Assembly (NCBI RefSeq): GCF_036227405.1
Contig: NZ_CP109473.1
Coordinates: 2,418,001 to 2,482,000, forward strand
Length of the DNA stretch: 64,000 nucleotides
Reading direction: 5' to 3'
Source of the DNA: Streptomyces sp. NBC_01460
GTDB taxonomy: Bacteria > Actinomycetota > Actinomycetes > Streptomycetales > Streptomycetaceae
The notes under the pieces are model-generated. The model ran no database searches and had not been told where the DNA came from. It worked only from the letters and a program-made list of their open reading frames with translations. Positions 1 through 7,809 of this stretch are shown in pieces. Numbering within the stretch: position 1 is the first letter of the stretch; every line of letters starts with the position of its first letter. The position numbers were made by a program, and so were the translations under genes.

Positions 1-505
1 CGGAGTTCTCCGAGGCGCTGAGGACCGCCGGTCCGACGCAGAACCCCAGGGCGAGCACCGAGGTGTACGCGGTGAGCAGCCTCCCGCGATGGGTCACGTC
101 GGCGTTCTCGCTGATCCAGGTCTCGCTGAGGATGAACATCGCGACCGCGCAGCTGCCGAGCAGTGCGCGCAGGACGAACCAGAGCACCAGGTCGTCCGTC
201 ACCGCGAACAGGCTCAGGATCGCCGAGCTGCCCGCCGCCGCGACGACCATCAGTCGCCACGGACCGAGCCGGCGCACCAGCGCGGGGATCAGCGCGGCGG
301 TCAGGACCATGCCCAGCGGGGTCATCGCGCCGTTGAGCCCGATCACGGTGCCCGAGGCGCCCCGCTCCTCCAGCATGCGGGACAGCAGCGGATAGGTGAT
401 GCCCAGCGTCATGCCGAAGACACCGATGACGGCGATGGGCCCCACCGCGGCACGGAACACACCGGTGTTCCGCTCGCGGGAGAGCACAGGGAGTGGACCC
501 ACCAT
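1..505 (-). CDS. MFS transporter, YcaD-like (N-terminal part; 3' end outside window)
   Basis: The first about 168 residues of a major facilitator permease are visible; the rest lies beyond the left edge. At least four hydrophobic segments can be read. An arginine-containing turn (ALVRRLGPWRL) follows the second, and a further conserved-looking stretch (FILSETWISENADVTHRGRLLTAY) resembles the E. coli YcaD subgroup of drug/sugar efflux permeases. The ATG begins one base after the stop of the argininosuccinate synthase gene, so the two are almost certainly co-transcribed. This suggests export of, or self-protection against, the cluster product, but that is inferred from position only. Substrate unknown. 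Confidence 0.85.
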   Translation of the reverse strand, partial: MVGPLPVLSRERNTGVFRAAVGPIAVIGVFGMTLGITYPLLSRMLEERGASGTVIGLNGAMTPLGMVLTAALIPALVRRLGPWRLMVVAAAGSSAILSLFAVTDDLVLWFVLRALLGSCAVAMFILSETWISENADVTHRGRLLTAYTSVLALGFCVGPAVLSASENS

Positions 506-506
506 G

Positions 507-1700
507 TCAGCCGTTCACTTTGTTCCACACCCGGCCGGGCAGACCGAAGATGTCGATGAACCCTTCCGCGCTGCTCTGGTCGAACGTGCAGTCGTTGCCG
601 TACGTGACCAGCTCGTGCCGGTACAGCGAGCGCTCCGCCGACCGCGCCGCGACCGCCACCCCGCCCTTGTAGAGCTTCAGGGTGATCTCACCGGTGACCG
701 TGCGCTGGGTCGAGGCGACGAAGGCGTCCAGGGCGGCGCGCAGCGGGCCGTGCCAGTGCCCGTCGTAGACGGTCCTGCTGTACTGCTGCTCCAGCTGGCG
801 CTTCTGGTTCAGCACGTCCGCGGGCAGGGTGAGGTTCTCCAGCTCCTGGTGGGCCCGGATGAGCAGCAGCATGGCCGGGGCCTCGTACAGCTCGCGTGAC
901 TTGACGCCCACCACGCGGTTCTCCAGCATGTCGATCCGCCCCACCCCGTGCCGGCCTCCGAGCGTGTTGAGCCGGCCGAGCAGGTCGAGCGGTGCGAGGC
1001 GTTCGCCGTCGAGGGTGACGGGGACGCCGCCCTCGAAGCCGACGCGCACGTGGGCCGCGGTGTCGGGTGCGTCCTCGGGGGCCGTGGTCAGGGACCAGAC
1101 CTCCTCGGTCGGCTCCCAGGAGAGGTCCTCGATCAGGCCGGCCTCGACGTTGCGTCCGAGGATGTTCAGGTCGATGGCCCAGGGCTTCTCCTTGGAGACG
1201 TGCGGCTCGATGCCGTACTTCTCGGAGTAGGCGATCGTGTCGGCGCGGCTGAAGGGCCAGACCCGGGCCGGGGCGAGGATCTCCAGGCCGGAGTCCAGGA
1301 GACCGACCGTCAGGTCGAGGCGCACCTGGTCGTTGCCCTTGCCGGTGCAGCCGTGCGCCACGGCGCCGCAGCCGTACTCGTGGGCCTTCTCCACCAGGAG
1401 CTCGCCTATGAGCGGGCGGCCGAGCGCCGACGAGAGGGGGTACTGGCCGTCGTACAGGGCGTTGGCCTGGATCGCGGGAAAGCCGAACTCGCGGACGAAC
1501 CGCTCCTTCGCGTCCACGACGATCGAGACGTCGGCGCCCGCGCCGAGGGCCTTCTCCCGGATCGGCTCCAGCTCGTCGCCCTGTCCGAGGTCCGCAGCCA
1601 TCGCCACGATGAAGTCGGCGCCCATCTCGTGGCGCAGGTAGGGGATGCAGGCGGTGGTGTCCACGCCGCCCGAATAGGCCAGTACGACACGCTTGGTCAT
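507..1700 (-). CDS. argG: argininosuccinate synthase, cluster-associated paralogue
   Basis: Joins citrulline and aspartate with ATP to give argininosuccinate. The 397-residue protein is full length. It carries the N-terminal PP-loop AYSGGVDT, then HGCTGKGNDQVR, and the C-terminal YEAPAMLLLIRAHQELE segment typical of the family. Its start (AYSGGVDTTACIPYL) reads more like cyanobacterial-type enzymes than the AYSGGLDTSVAI form I recall for the housekeeping Streptomyces ArgG, so a second, pathway-dedicated copy is likely (inference from memory). It lies 10 bp after an argininosuccinate lyase gene and 1 bp before the partial transporter. With the VioC-like hydroxylase at 52.7 kb it points to an arginine-derived building block; action on a citrulline analogue is also possible. 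Confidence 0.9.
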   Translation of the reverse strand: MTKRVVLAYSGGVDTTACIPYLRHEMGADFIVAMAADLGQGDELEPIREKALGAGADVSIVVDAKERFVREFGFPAIQANALYDGQYPLSSALGRPLIGELLVEKAHEYGCGAVAHGCTGKGNDQVRLDLTVGLLDSGLEILAPARVWPFSRADTIAYSEKYGIEPHVSKEKPWAIDLNILGRNVEAGLIEDLSWEPTEEVWSLTTAPEDAPDTAAHVRVGFEGGVPVTLDGERLAPLDLLGRLNTLGGRHGVGRIDMLENRVVGVKSRELYEAPAMLLLIRAHQELENLTLPADVLNQKRQLEQQYSRTVYDGHWHGPLRAALDAFVASTQRTVTGEITLKLYKGGVAVAARSAERSLYRHELVTYGNDCTFDQSSAEGFIDIFGLPGRVWNKVNG

Positions 1701-1710
1701 GGTTCGCTCC

Positions 1711-3111
1711 TCAGTTCATCTCGGTGTTGCGTCCGCGCAGCTCCACGGCTGCCTTCCGGACGAGTTCGGGGGAGGTACCGCCCGGCGAGGTACGGCGGGC
1801 GACGGCGTTCTCGACGGTCAGGACCTCGGGGGGCATCGGCCGGAGCCGCGCGTCGAAGTCACCGAGCTCGGCGGGTGAGGAGTCCTTGAGCTCCCGGCCC
1901 TGCACGCCCAGCCACTTGACGAGCCCGCCGACGATGCTGTGGGCCTCACGGAACGGCAGGCCCTGCCCGGCCACCAGCCAGTCGGCGACGTCGGTGGCCA
2001 CCGTGTTGCCGAGGGCCGCGTCCGCGCGGGTCTTCTCCGGCCGGAAGGTGATGCCGCGCAGCATCGCCTCGGTCGCCCGGACACTCACTTCGAGGTTGTC
2101 GGCCGCGTCGAAGAGCGCTTCCTTGTCCTCCTGCATGTCCCGGCTGTACGCGAGCGGCAGTCCCTTCATGACCGTCAGCAGCGCCATCAGGTCGCCGAAG
2201 ATCCGGCCGGACTTGGCCCGCATCAGCTCGGGCAGGTCCGGGTTGCGCTTCTGCGGCATGATCGACGATCCGGCGCAGAGGTCCTCGGGGAGCTTGATGA
2301 AGCCGAACTGCGGGGTGCTCCAGATGACCATCTCCTCGCCGAGCCGTGAGATGTGCACGGCGAGCGTGGCACCCGCGGACAGGTAGTCGAGCACGAAGTC
2401 GCGGTCGGAGACCGCGTCGAGCGAGTTGCGGGTCACACCCCCGAAGCCGAGGCGCCGTGCGGTGTCGTACGGGTCGATCGGGTAGCCCGTCCCGGCGAGC
2501 GCGGCGGCTCCCAGCGGGGACTCGTCGAGGCGTCGGCGGGCGCAGCGGAGCCGGTCGCGGTCCCTGAGGAACATCTCGCCGTAGGCCAGGAGATGGTGCC
2601 CGATGGTCACCGGCTGCGCGCACTGCAGGTGGGTGAAGCCGGGCATGACGTCGGCGTGATGGGCCTCCGCCCGTTCCGCGATCACGTCGATCACCCGGCC
2701 GAGGAGTGCGTCGAGCCGGTCGATCGCGTCGCGCACCCAGAGCCGGGCGTCGACGGCGACCTGGTCGTTGCGGGAGCGGGCGGTGTGCAGCCGGCCCGCG
2801 ACGGGGCCGATCAGCTCCCGCAGCCGGGCCTCGACGTTCATGTGGACGTCTTCCAGCGCGGGGTCGAAGGTGAAATCCCCGGCCTCGACCTCGCCCCTGA
2901 TCTGCTCCAGGCCGGAGACGATCCGCTCCGACTCCGATGCGGAGATCACCCCGCACCCGGCGAGCATCCGGGCGTGGGCGACCGAGCCGTCGAGGTCCTG
3001 CTGGACCAGCCGGTGGTCGAACCGGACCGAGGCGTTGATCTCCTCCAGGAGCGAGCTGTTGCCGGTGAGCCAGCCGTCCCAGACCTGCTCCTCGCGCGGG
3101 GTGTCACTCAT
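1711..3111 (-). CDS. argH: argininosuccinate lyase
   Basis: Cleaves argininosuccinate to arginine and fumarate. The fumarase/aspartase superfamily signature GSSIMPQKRNPD and the HTARSRNDQVAVD and TGYPIDPY blocks are all present, so the active site looks intact. I start it at ATG 3111 (MSDTPREE), two bases after the preceding acetyltransferase stop; the longer reading from 3165 would overlap that gene deeply. That gives 466 residues, the usual family length. The motifs fit arginine-type lyase rather than the nitrosuccinate lyases of diazo pathways, but only biochemistry would settle this. It probably works with the adjacent ArgG. Confidence 0.9.
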   Translation of the reverse strand: MSDTPREEQVWDGWLTGNSSLLEEINASVRFDHRLVQQDLDGSVAHARMLAGCGVISASESERIVSGLEQIRGEVEAGDFTFDPALEDVHMNVEARLRELIGPVAGRLHTARSRNDQVAVDARLWVRDAIDRLDALLGRVIDVIAERAEAHHADVMPGFTHLQCAQPVTIGHHLLAYGEMFLRDRDRLRCARRRLDESPLGAAALAGTGYPIDPYDTARRLGFGGVTRNSLDAVSDRDFVLDYLSAGATLAVHISRLGEEMVIWSTPQFGFIKLPEDLCAGSSIMPQKRNPDLPELMRAKSGRIFGDLMALLTVMKGLPLAYSRDMQEDKEALFDAADNLEVSVRATEAMLRGITFRPEKTRADAALGNTVATDVADWLVAGQGLPFREAHSIVGGLVKWLGVQGRELKDSSPAELGDFDARLRPMPPEVLTVENAVARRTSPGGTSPELVRKAAVELRGRNTEMN

Positions 3112-3113
3112 GT

Positions 3114-3761
3114 TCACCGGGCTCCCTCTCGTGTCATCACGGCCACCTTGAACGCGAAGGAGCACTGGAACTCCCTCTTCTTCCTGCGGATCTCACGCAA
3201 CCGGTACGCGTTGCAGAGCCACTGCGCCTTGTAGAGCACGGAGAGGAACAGCGTGCGCCGCAGCGAACCGCGGGTGAACTCGGCCTCACCGGCGAGGACG
3301 TCGAATCCGGACTCCCCCGCGATCCGGCCCATGCCGGACGAGCAGAAGAAGAGCAGGAGGTCGCGGTCGGCCGGCTCCAGAGCGCGGATCGCGCCCTGCA
3401 GCATCCGCAGCCCGAGTCCCCGGCCGCGGTACTCCTCGAACAGGAACACCACGGCCATCTCGCTCCACCGGCCGGCGAGATGGTGCACCAGCAGGGCGCC
3501 GGCCAGTCGGCCCGTCCCCGTGTCCATCAGGGCGAACGTGTCCCGGCGCCCCGTCCACTCACCTTCGCTGTAGCCGGTGATGTCGGGCGACTTCCTGATC
3601 TCGCGCATGATCCCGGCGGCTTCGGGCCGGGTGAGCGGGCGGTGCTGCAACAGGAACCCGTCGTCGGGACCCGGTGCGGCGCCGCCCGCTTCGGGCGGCG
3701 TCTCGGGTGCCGAGCGTTCTCTTACTGGATACGGCAAGGTTCGTCTTCCTCGAATAGTCAC
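3114..3761 (-). CDS. GNAT family N-acetyltransferase
   Basis: The central part holds a GNAT core, with a beta4 strand followed by the acetyl-CoA pyrophosphate loop in VVFLFEEYRGRGLGLRML (RGRGLG). The C-terminal third is basic (LREIRRKKREF) and unlike a minimal GNAT. The gene sits between the beta-lactam-synthetase-like gene and argH, with 2 bp to argH, so it belongs to the left operon. It could acylate the product or an amine precursor, or protect the producer; nothing in the sequence decides. The start is uncertain: GTG 3761 gives 215 residues with a poor ribosome site, while TTG 3737 has AGGAAG seven bases upstream. Confidence 0.75.
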   Translation of the reverse strand: MTIRGRRTLPYPVRERSAPETPPEAGGAAPGPDDGFLLQHRPLTRPEAAGIMREIRKSPDITGYSEGEWTGRRDTFALMDTGTGRLAGALLVHHLAGRWSEMAVVFLFEEYRGRGLGLRMLQGAIRALEPADRDLLLFFCSSGMGRIAGESGFDVLAGEAEFTRGSLRRTLFLSVLYKAQWLCNAYRLREIRRKKREFQCSFAFKVAVMTREGAR

Positions 3762-3806
3762 GAAGGGGCGGCGACACGCGCCTGCGGTCGCCGTCGGGCG
3801 ATCGGG

Positions 3807-5228
3807 TCAGCGGGACCGCACACGGCCCAGGGCCCGCTCGAAGAGGTCCGGAGGGTCGACGGGCTCCAGCTCGCCCCGGGCGGACCGGTCGAGGAGCTCC
3901 GCGAAGCAGGCCCGGTACACCGGCTCCCGGTCGCTGCTGCCGGTCTCCTTCTCGAGACGGCGCGCCACGCCGTCCTGGAGGCCGCCGCCGTGGTGCACGG
4001 CGATCTTCTTCCGCCAGGCGATCGGCTCGGGGACCCGCCGGCCCATCGCGGTCCGCAGGTGGTACTTCTCCCGGCCCTCCCGCACCTTGCACTCGGGAGC
4101 GGTCTCCAGCGCCACCCGCATCACGGGCCAGGACCAGAAGGGGTGGTGGACGCCGGTGCCGTGGGCGAGCGCCATCCGGCCGGAGAGCTCGTTGCTGCGG
4201 CGGGTGCGGTCGACCGCCGACAGGACCTGGTCGATCAGCTCGTGGTGGTGTGCGAAGGGGCGGTAGAGCCCCGCGTTGATCAGGTCGCTGCCGTAGCCTG
4301 TCAGCAGGGTCCGGTCGGCCGGGACGGCGCCGAGGCGCTGCACCGACGTGGCGGTGAGTGCGACCTCCACCACCTCGGGTTCGGTCACGCCCAGCCAGCG
4401 GACGGCCTCCGGGATCGAGGCGATGATGTCGTCCTCGGTCAGGTGGACCGCCTCCAGGCCGATCCCGAGCTCCGCGCAGAGCTCGGCCGCGTCGGCGAGC
4501 TCGTCGCCCCACGGGGTCCCCACGCTGTAGGGGGTGACGGACAGCCCGGCGGTGGCCGCGAGGTAGGTCACCGTGCCGGAGTCGATGCCGCCGGAGAGCA
4601 GCGTGGCGTAGCCCGTGCCTGCCGGGGTGGTGCTGTCGATCCGCTCGATCTCCGCCGTCAGCGCGTCGAGTTGGGCCTCACCCGCGGCCGCCGGGTCCGT
4701 GCGGTGCGGCTCACGGAAGTCGCGGAGGGGGTCGCGCAGATCACCGGTCTCCGTCCGCCAGTGGCCACCCTCGTACCGGGTCCGGTGCACGCTGCTGTGC
4801 GGCAGCCGGCTCACCCCGCGCAGCAGCGTGCCGCACGCGTGGCCGACGGCGGTGCCCGTCATCTCTACGGGCAGCCCGAGCCCGGGCAGGACGAGCGGCG
4901 CGAGGAACAGGTCGGTGAAGTACGCGAAGAGCCCGCGCATCCGGTTGACCGCGTAGTGGACCGGGTCCTCGTTGAGCCCGGAGATCCGGACCACGACGGC
5001 GTCCGCGTCGACCCGCAGCGTGGAGGACGTCATGGGGTCCCGGGTGCCGTCCGCCTCCGCCCTCAGGGTGCCGACGTCGAGGACGAACGGCGCCTCGCCG
5101 GGCAGGGCGGCCCCCTCGGGGCCCCGGTGGTACACATGCAGGGCGCCGGGTTCGGCGTGGGCCGCCAGCGCGGCCAGGTCGGGCAGGGGGGCGTTGCTGA
5201 CGACGCACCACTTGCTGAGCGGAGCCAT
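3807..5228 (-). CDS. beta-lactam synthetase / carbapenam synthetase (CarA-like)
   Basis: Asparagine-synthetase-B-fold enzyme expected to adenylate carboxymethylproline and close the beta-lactam ring. The 473 residues show the PP-loop SGGIDS (212-217), LLTGYGSD (Y312), a Glu at 347 just before HPFWSW, and WRKKIAVH (K407/K408). These line up with the Tyr-Glu dyad and catalytic Lys region of Pectobacterium CarA as I recall it. The N-terminus (MAPLSKW) lacks the Cys2 nucleophile of true asparagine synthetases, as in beta-lactam synthetases, so it should not use glutamine. It is 2 bp downstream of the CarB-like gene. A plain asparagine synthetase is unlikely. Confidence 0.88.
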   Translation of the reverse strand: MAPLSKWCVVSNAPLPDLAALAAHAEPGALHVYHRGPEGAALPGEAPFVLDVGTLRAEADGTRDPMTSSTLRVDADAVVVRISGLNEDPVHYAVNRMRGLFAYFTDLFLAPLVLPGLGLPVEMTGTAVGHACGTLLRGVSRLPHSSVHRTRYEGGHWRTETGDLRDPLRDFREPHRTDPAAAGEAQLDALTAEIERIDSTTPAGTGYATLLSGGIDSGTVTYLAATAGLSVTPYSVGTPWGDELADAAELCAELGIGLEAVHLTEDDIIASIPEAVRWLGVTEPEVVEVALTATSVQRLGAVPADRTLLTGYGSDLINAGLYRPFAHHHELIDQVLSAVDRTRRSNELSGRMALAHGTGVHHPFWSWPVMRVALETAPECKVREGREKYHLRTAMGRRVPEPIAWRKKIAVHHGGGLQDGVARRLEKETGSSDREPVYRACFAELLDRSARGELEPVDPPDLFERALGRVRSR

Positions 5229-5230
5229 GG

Positions 5231-6010
5231 TCAGGCCTTTCCGATGATGCGGCGCATGCGCTGCTGGGCCTCGCCCGTCGAGAACGCGGTGCGGTGGGAC
5301 TGCTTGCCTTCTTCACGCACACGCCGAAGGCCCTCGACATAGGGGCCGTTGACCCGGCCCCGGGTCGACCGGACCGCCGCGGCGGTGTAGCCCGCGATGC
5401 GCCGGCCGTGGCCGAGGGCGCGCTCCAGGAGCTCCTCGGGGGAGGTCACCTCGTGCAGGAGGCGGTCGGCGAGCGCCCGCTCGGCGGGCCACTCGGCGCA
5501 GGTGTAGAGCATCTGCTGCATCACGCTGCGGCCCACCACCGTCTCCAGCATGTAGCCGCCGAAGTTGCAGGCGATGCCCACCTTGAACTCCGGCATCACG
5601 AGCTTCGAGGCGCTGCTCCCGACGCGCAGGTCGCAGCAGAGGGCGATCTGCAGCCCGACGCCGATGGCGAAGCCGTCGATGGCGGCCACCACGGGCTTGG
5701 ATATCCCGGCGACGGTGCTGTACAGGTCCGTGATGTCGTCGATCCAGGCGTCGACCTCGTCGCCGCCGGAGAACTCCGACACCTCGTTGAAGTCACCCCC
5801 GGCGCCGAAGGACCTGCCGGCCCCGCCGTACAGGACGACGCAGTTCACGCCGTCGTCGCTGTCCAGGTCCAGCATCAGCCGGGTCAGCTCACGCATCCGT
5901 GTGCGGCTGAACGGGTTCTGTTCGTGCGCGTGCGAGAACTCCACCAGGGCCACCGCTCCGGGCAGCACCTCGCAGGCGATGCTCTGCGGCACCACGTCCG
6001 TCGTCGTCAC
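5231..6010 (-). CDS. carboxymethylproline synthase (CarB/ThnE-like, crotonase fold)
   Basis: Crotonase-family enzyme expected to condense malonyl-CoA with pyrroline-5-carboxylate to (2S,5S)-carboxymethylproline, the first carbapenem step. Diagnostic stretches shared with recalled CarB are QNPFSRT (31-37), YGGAGRSFGAGGDFNEV (61-77), AWID, AAIDGFAIGVG and LVMPEFKVGIACNFG, where E141 matches the catalytic Glu131 of CarB. The start is placed at GTG 6010, which has AAGGAG about five bases upstream and gives 259 residues; the TTG at 6025 overlaps that ribosome site. It is followed 2 bp later by the CarA-like gene. A generic enoyl-CoA hydratase is much less likely given the CarB-specific N-terminal motif. 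Confidence 0.88.
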   Translation of the reverse strand: MTTTDVVPQSIACEVLPGAVALVEFSHAHEQNPFSRTRMRELTRLMLDLDSDDGVNCVVLYGGAGRSFGAGGDFNEVSEFSGGDEVDAWIDDITDLYSTVAGISKPVVAAIDGFAIGVGLQIALCCDLRVGSSASKLVMPEFKVGIACNFGGYMLETVVGRSVMQQMLYTCAEWPAERALADRLLHEVTSPEELLERALGHGRRIAGYTAAAVRSTRGRVNGPYVEGLRRVREEGKQSHRTAFSTGEAQQRMRRIIGKA

Positions 6011-6121
6011 GTCTCTCCTTGTCAACTGCCTGGGTAGGTGCAGGGGTTCCGCTCGGCGCCGGGCGGGGTGACCACGGGGCGGTCGTGGGGGGCGCGGCGG
6101 CCGGCGGGTGATCGGCGCGGC

Positions 6122-6634
6122 TCAGAGTTCGCCGCGGGCCGGGTAGTCGTTCTCGTTGATCCAGCGCACCGTCTCGACGACCTCGTCGAGGTGCGGGCGC
6201 AGGAAGGGCATGGTGGTCTGCACCGCGGCGTACAGCGTGCCGTCCGGGCGGACGAGGAACAGTCCGGGCTCGTTGAACTCGTTGGGCTGGCCCTCCTTGA
6301 TGGCTTTGGAGCGGTGCAGACCCCACTGCCGCATCGACTCCGCGGAGAGCCCGTAGCCGATCGGCACCCGGGTGATGCCCCACTCGTCGACGGCCCGCCG
6401 GGCGCGGCCCTCGTCGTCGCCGCTGACCGCGAGGACGCCGTCCACGCCGACCTCGGCGAACCGGTCGACGAGACCGTCGAGTTCGGTCACATGGGCCCGG
6501 CACATGGGGCAGTGCACGCCCCGGTAGAAGACCACCAGGCTGAACGTGCGGGGCTGCTGGTCCGCGAGGACCCAGCGGCCGCCCCCGGCGAGCGGGACGT
6601 CCAGGGCGGGTACGGGCTGTCGGGGCGTGAGCAC
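6122..6634 (-). CDS. peroxiredoxin-like / AhpC-TSA domain protein
   Basis: Thioredoxin-fold protein of 170 residues with FYRGVHCPMCRAHV, giving a C42-P-M-C45 pair at the expected start of helix 1. It may reduce peroxides or act as a thiol oxidant/reductant in the cluster, which handles cysteine. The GTG start at 6634 has GGAGGA seven bases upstream; the longer ATG reading has no comparable site. It lies between the CarC-like and CarB-like genes, an unusual insertion in a carbapenem gene set. Dedicated thiol chemistry or simple redox protection of the Fe(II) oxygenase are both possible. Confidence 0.8.
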   Translation of the reverse strand: MLTPRQPVPALDVPLAGGGRWVLADQQPRTFSLVVFYRGVHCPMCRAHVTELDGLVDRFAEVGVDGVLAVSGDDEGRARRAVDEWGITRVPIGYGLSAESMRQWGLHRSKAIKEGQPNEFNEPGLFLVRPDGTLYAAVQTTMPFLRPHLDEVVETVRWINENDYPARGEL

Positions 6635-6672
6635 GGAGAACTCCTCCAGAGGGGAAACAGGTGGGCCGGGTT

Positions 6673-7494
6673 CTAGGCGGCGGAGAGGGTCAGCTGCCCC
6701 CGGAACAGGACGCGGGTGCCGCCCTCGCTGATGGCGGTACGGCCGTGCAGCGTCCGCTGGTTGTCGATGACCAGCAGGTCCCCCACCTGCCAGCGGTGCG
6801 TGTAGGCGTAGCGCTCCGCGCGCAGGAAGGCGTCGAGCTCGGCGAGGAACGCGTCGGACCGCTCCGGCGCCATGCCCTTGACCCGGACCTCCCAGGAGCG
6901 CTGCTCGACGTCCCGGGGGAAGGCGGTCGCGAGGTTCAGGGACTTCACCCGGCCGTGGTCGCGGGTGGCCGGGATGGTGTACCAGTCCTCGGGGACGGAG
7001 GGGAAGTAGCCGCGCTCCGTCACGAGGTACTCGAGCTCGTGCTCGTCGAGGACGCGGCGCAGGTGCCCGGGCATCTCGTCCCACGCGGTCAGCTGGTCGC
7101 TGACATAGGTCTCGCCGGAGCCCGGGACGTCGGAGAACTCGGCCGCGTACAGGATGATCAGGTCGACGCGCTCGCCCACGAGGAGGCCGTCCGTGTGGAC
7201 GGGCAGGGGCCCGCGGCCCGTCACGACCTTCCCCTTGTCGCGGGAGGCGTTCAGCTTGAGCAGGTCGGCCTGGCCCTCGCCGAACTTGTGGTCGACGCGG
7301 TCGCCGAGCGAGCGCACGAGGACCTTGAAGTCGGCCTCGTCCAGGTCGACCCCCCGGACCAGGGCGCAGCCGCTGTCCAGCGCGACGCGCCTGGCCCGCC
7401 GGGCCAGGTCCTGGACGGAGGTGGCCGGGTTCCAGGGGAGCAGTGCGCCCATACCGGACGGGGTCAGCTTCTGGTGTGCGTCTTCTTCGGACAT
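6673..7494 (-). CDS. Fe(II)/2-oxoglutarate oxygenase, carbapenem synthase (CarC)-like
   Basis: The 273-residue protein keeps the iron triad H100-x-D102...H250, an offset of exactly one from CarC (H101, D103, H251). It also keeps KGKVVTGRGPLPVHTDG, ILYAAE, W201 and the C-terminal Arg (R265) expected for 2-oxoglutarate. CarC epimerises C5 of carbapenam-3-carboxylate and then desaturates C2-C3. At the ERGY(Y/F) position this protein has ERGYF, so the Tyr165 that I recall as the hydrogen donor for epimerisation is F164 here. Desaturation or another oxidation may therefore be its role. ATG 7494 has AAGGA upstream. It lies next to an ACP gene and near the CarB/CarA-like pair. A general TauD-type oxygenase is the fallback. 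Confidence 0.85.
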   Translation of the reverse strand: MSEEDAHQKLTPSGMGALLPWNPATSVQDLARRARRVALDSGCALVRGVDLDEADFKVLVRSLGDRVDHKFGEGQADLLKLNASRDKGKVVTGRGPLPVHTDGLLVGERVDLIILYAAEFSDVPGSGETYVSDQLTAWDEMPGHLRRVLDEHELEYLVTERGYFPSVPEDWYTIPATRDHGRVKSLNLATAFPRDVEQRSWEVRVKGMAPERSDAFLAELDAFLRAERYAYTHRWQVGDLLVIDNQRTLHGRTAISEGGTRVLFRGQLTLSAA

Positions 7495-7551
7495 GTCTGG
7501 TTCCTTCGTGACGTCTTGATGAGTCGGTGCGGGCTCTCGCGGACGGCCTGT

Positions 7552-7809
7552 TCAGCCGGACGGGCGGGTGAGCCGGGCCGTGCGGGTGATCTCGGCCGCG
7601 AGGCGCTCCACCGTCGCCGGCTCGGCGAACAGGGGCTCCGTCTCCAGGTCCACGTCGAACCTGTCCTCCAGGGCGGACAGGATCTGGATCAGGGTGGCCG
7701 AGTTGACCCCGGCGCTGATCAGGTCGAGGCCGGGGCGGTCCCTGAGCCGCGGGAAGCCGTGCGCCGTCAACTCCTCGTGGATCGCGGCGCGTACCTCAGA
7801 CTCGGTCAT
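7552..7809 (-). CDS. acyl/peptidyl carrier protein
   Basis: A free-standing carrier domain of 85 residues. The phosphopantetheine site reads LISAGVNSATLIQIL, with NSA in place of the usual DSL, so the attachment serine is present. ATG 7809 overlaps the end of the upstream NRPS by 14 bases, which makes it translationally coupled. It probably carries an amino- or acyl-thioester intermediate for a tailoring enzyme such as the neighbouring oxygenase, decarboxylase or an ATP-grasp loading enzyme. A second free ACP closes the right-arm operon at 49.3 kb. Confidence 0.85.
   Translation of the reverse strand: MTESEVRAAIHEELTAHGFPRLRDRPGLDLISAGVNSATLIQILSALEDRFDVDLETEPLFAEPATVERLAAEITRTARLTRPSG

Noticed and set aside
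1711..3111. Possible nitrosuccinate lyase (CreD-like) instead of ArgH
   Set aside because: No CreE-type flavin monooxygenase is seen nearby and the adjacent gene is argininosuccinate synthase, so the arginine-pathway reading is much simpler.
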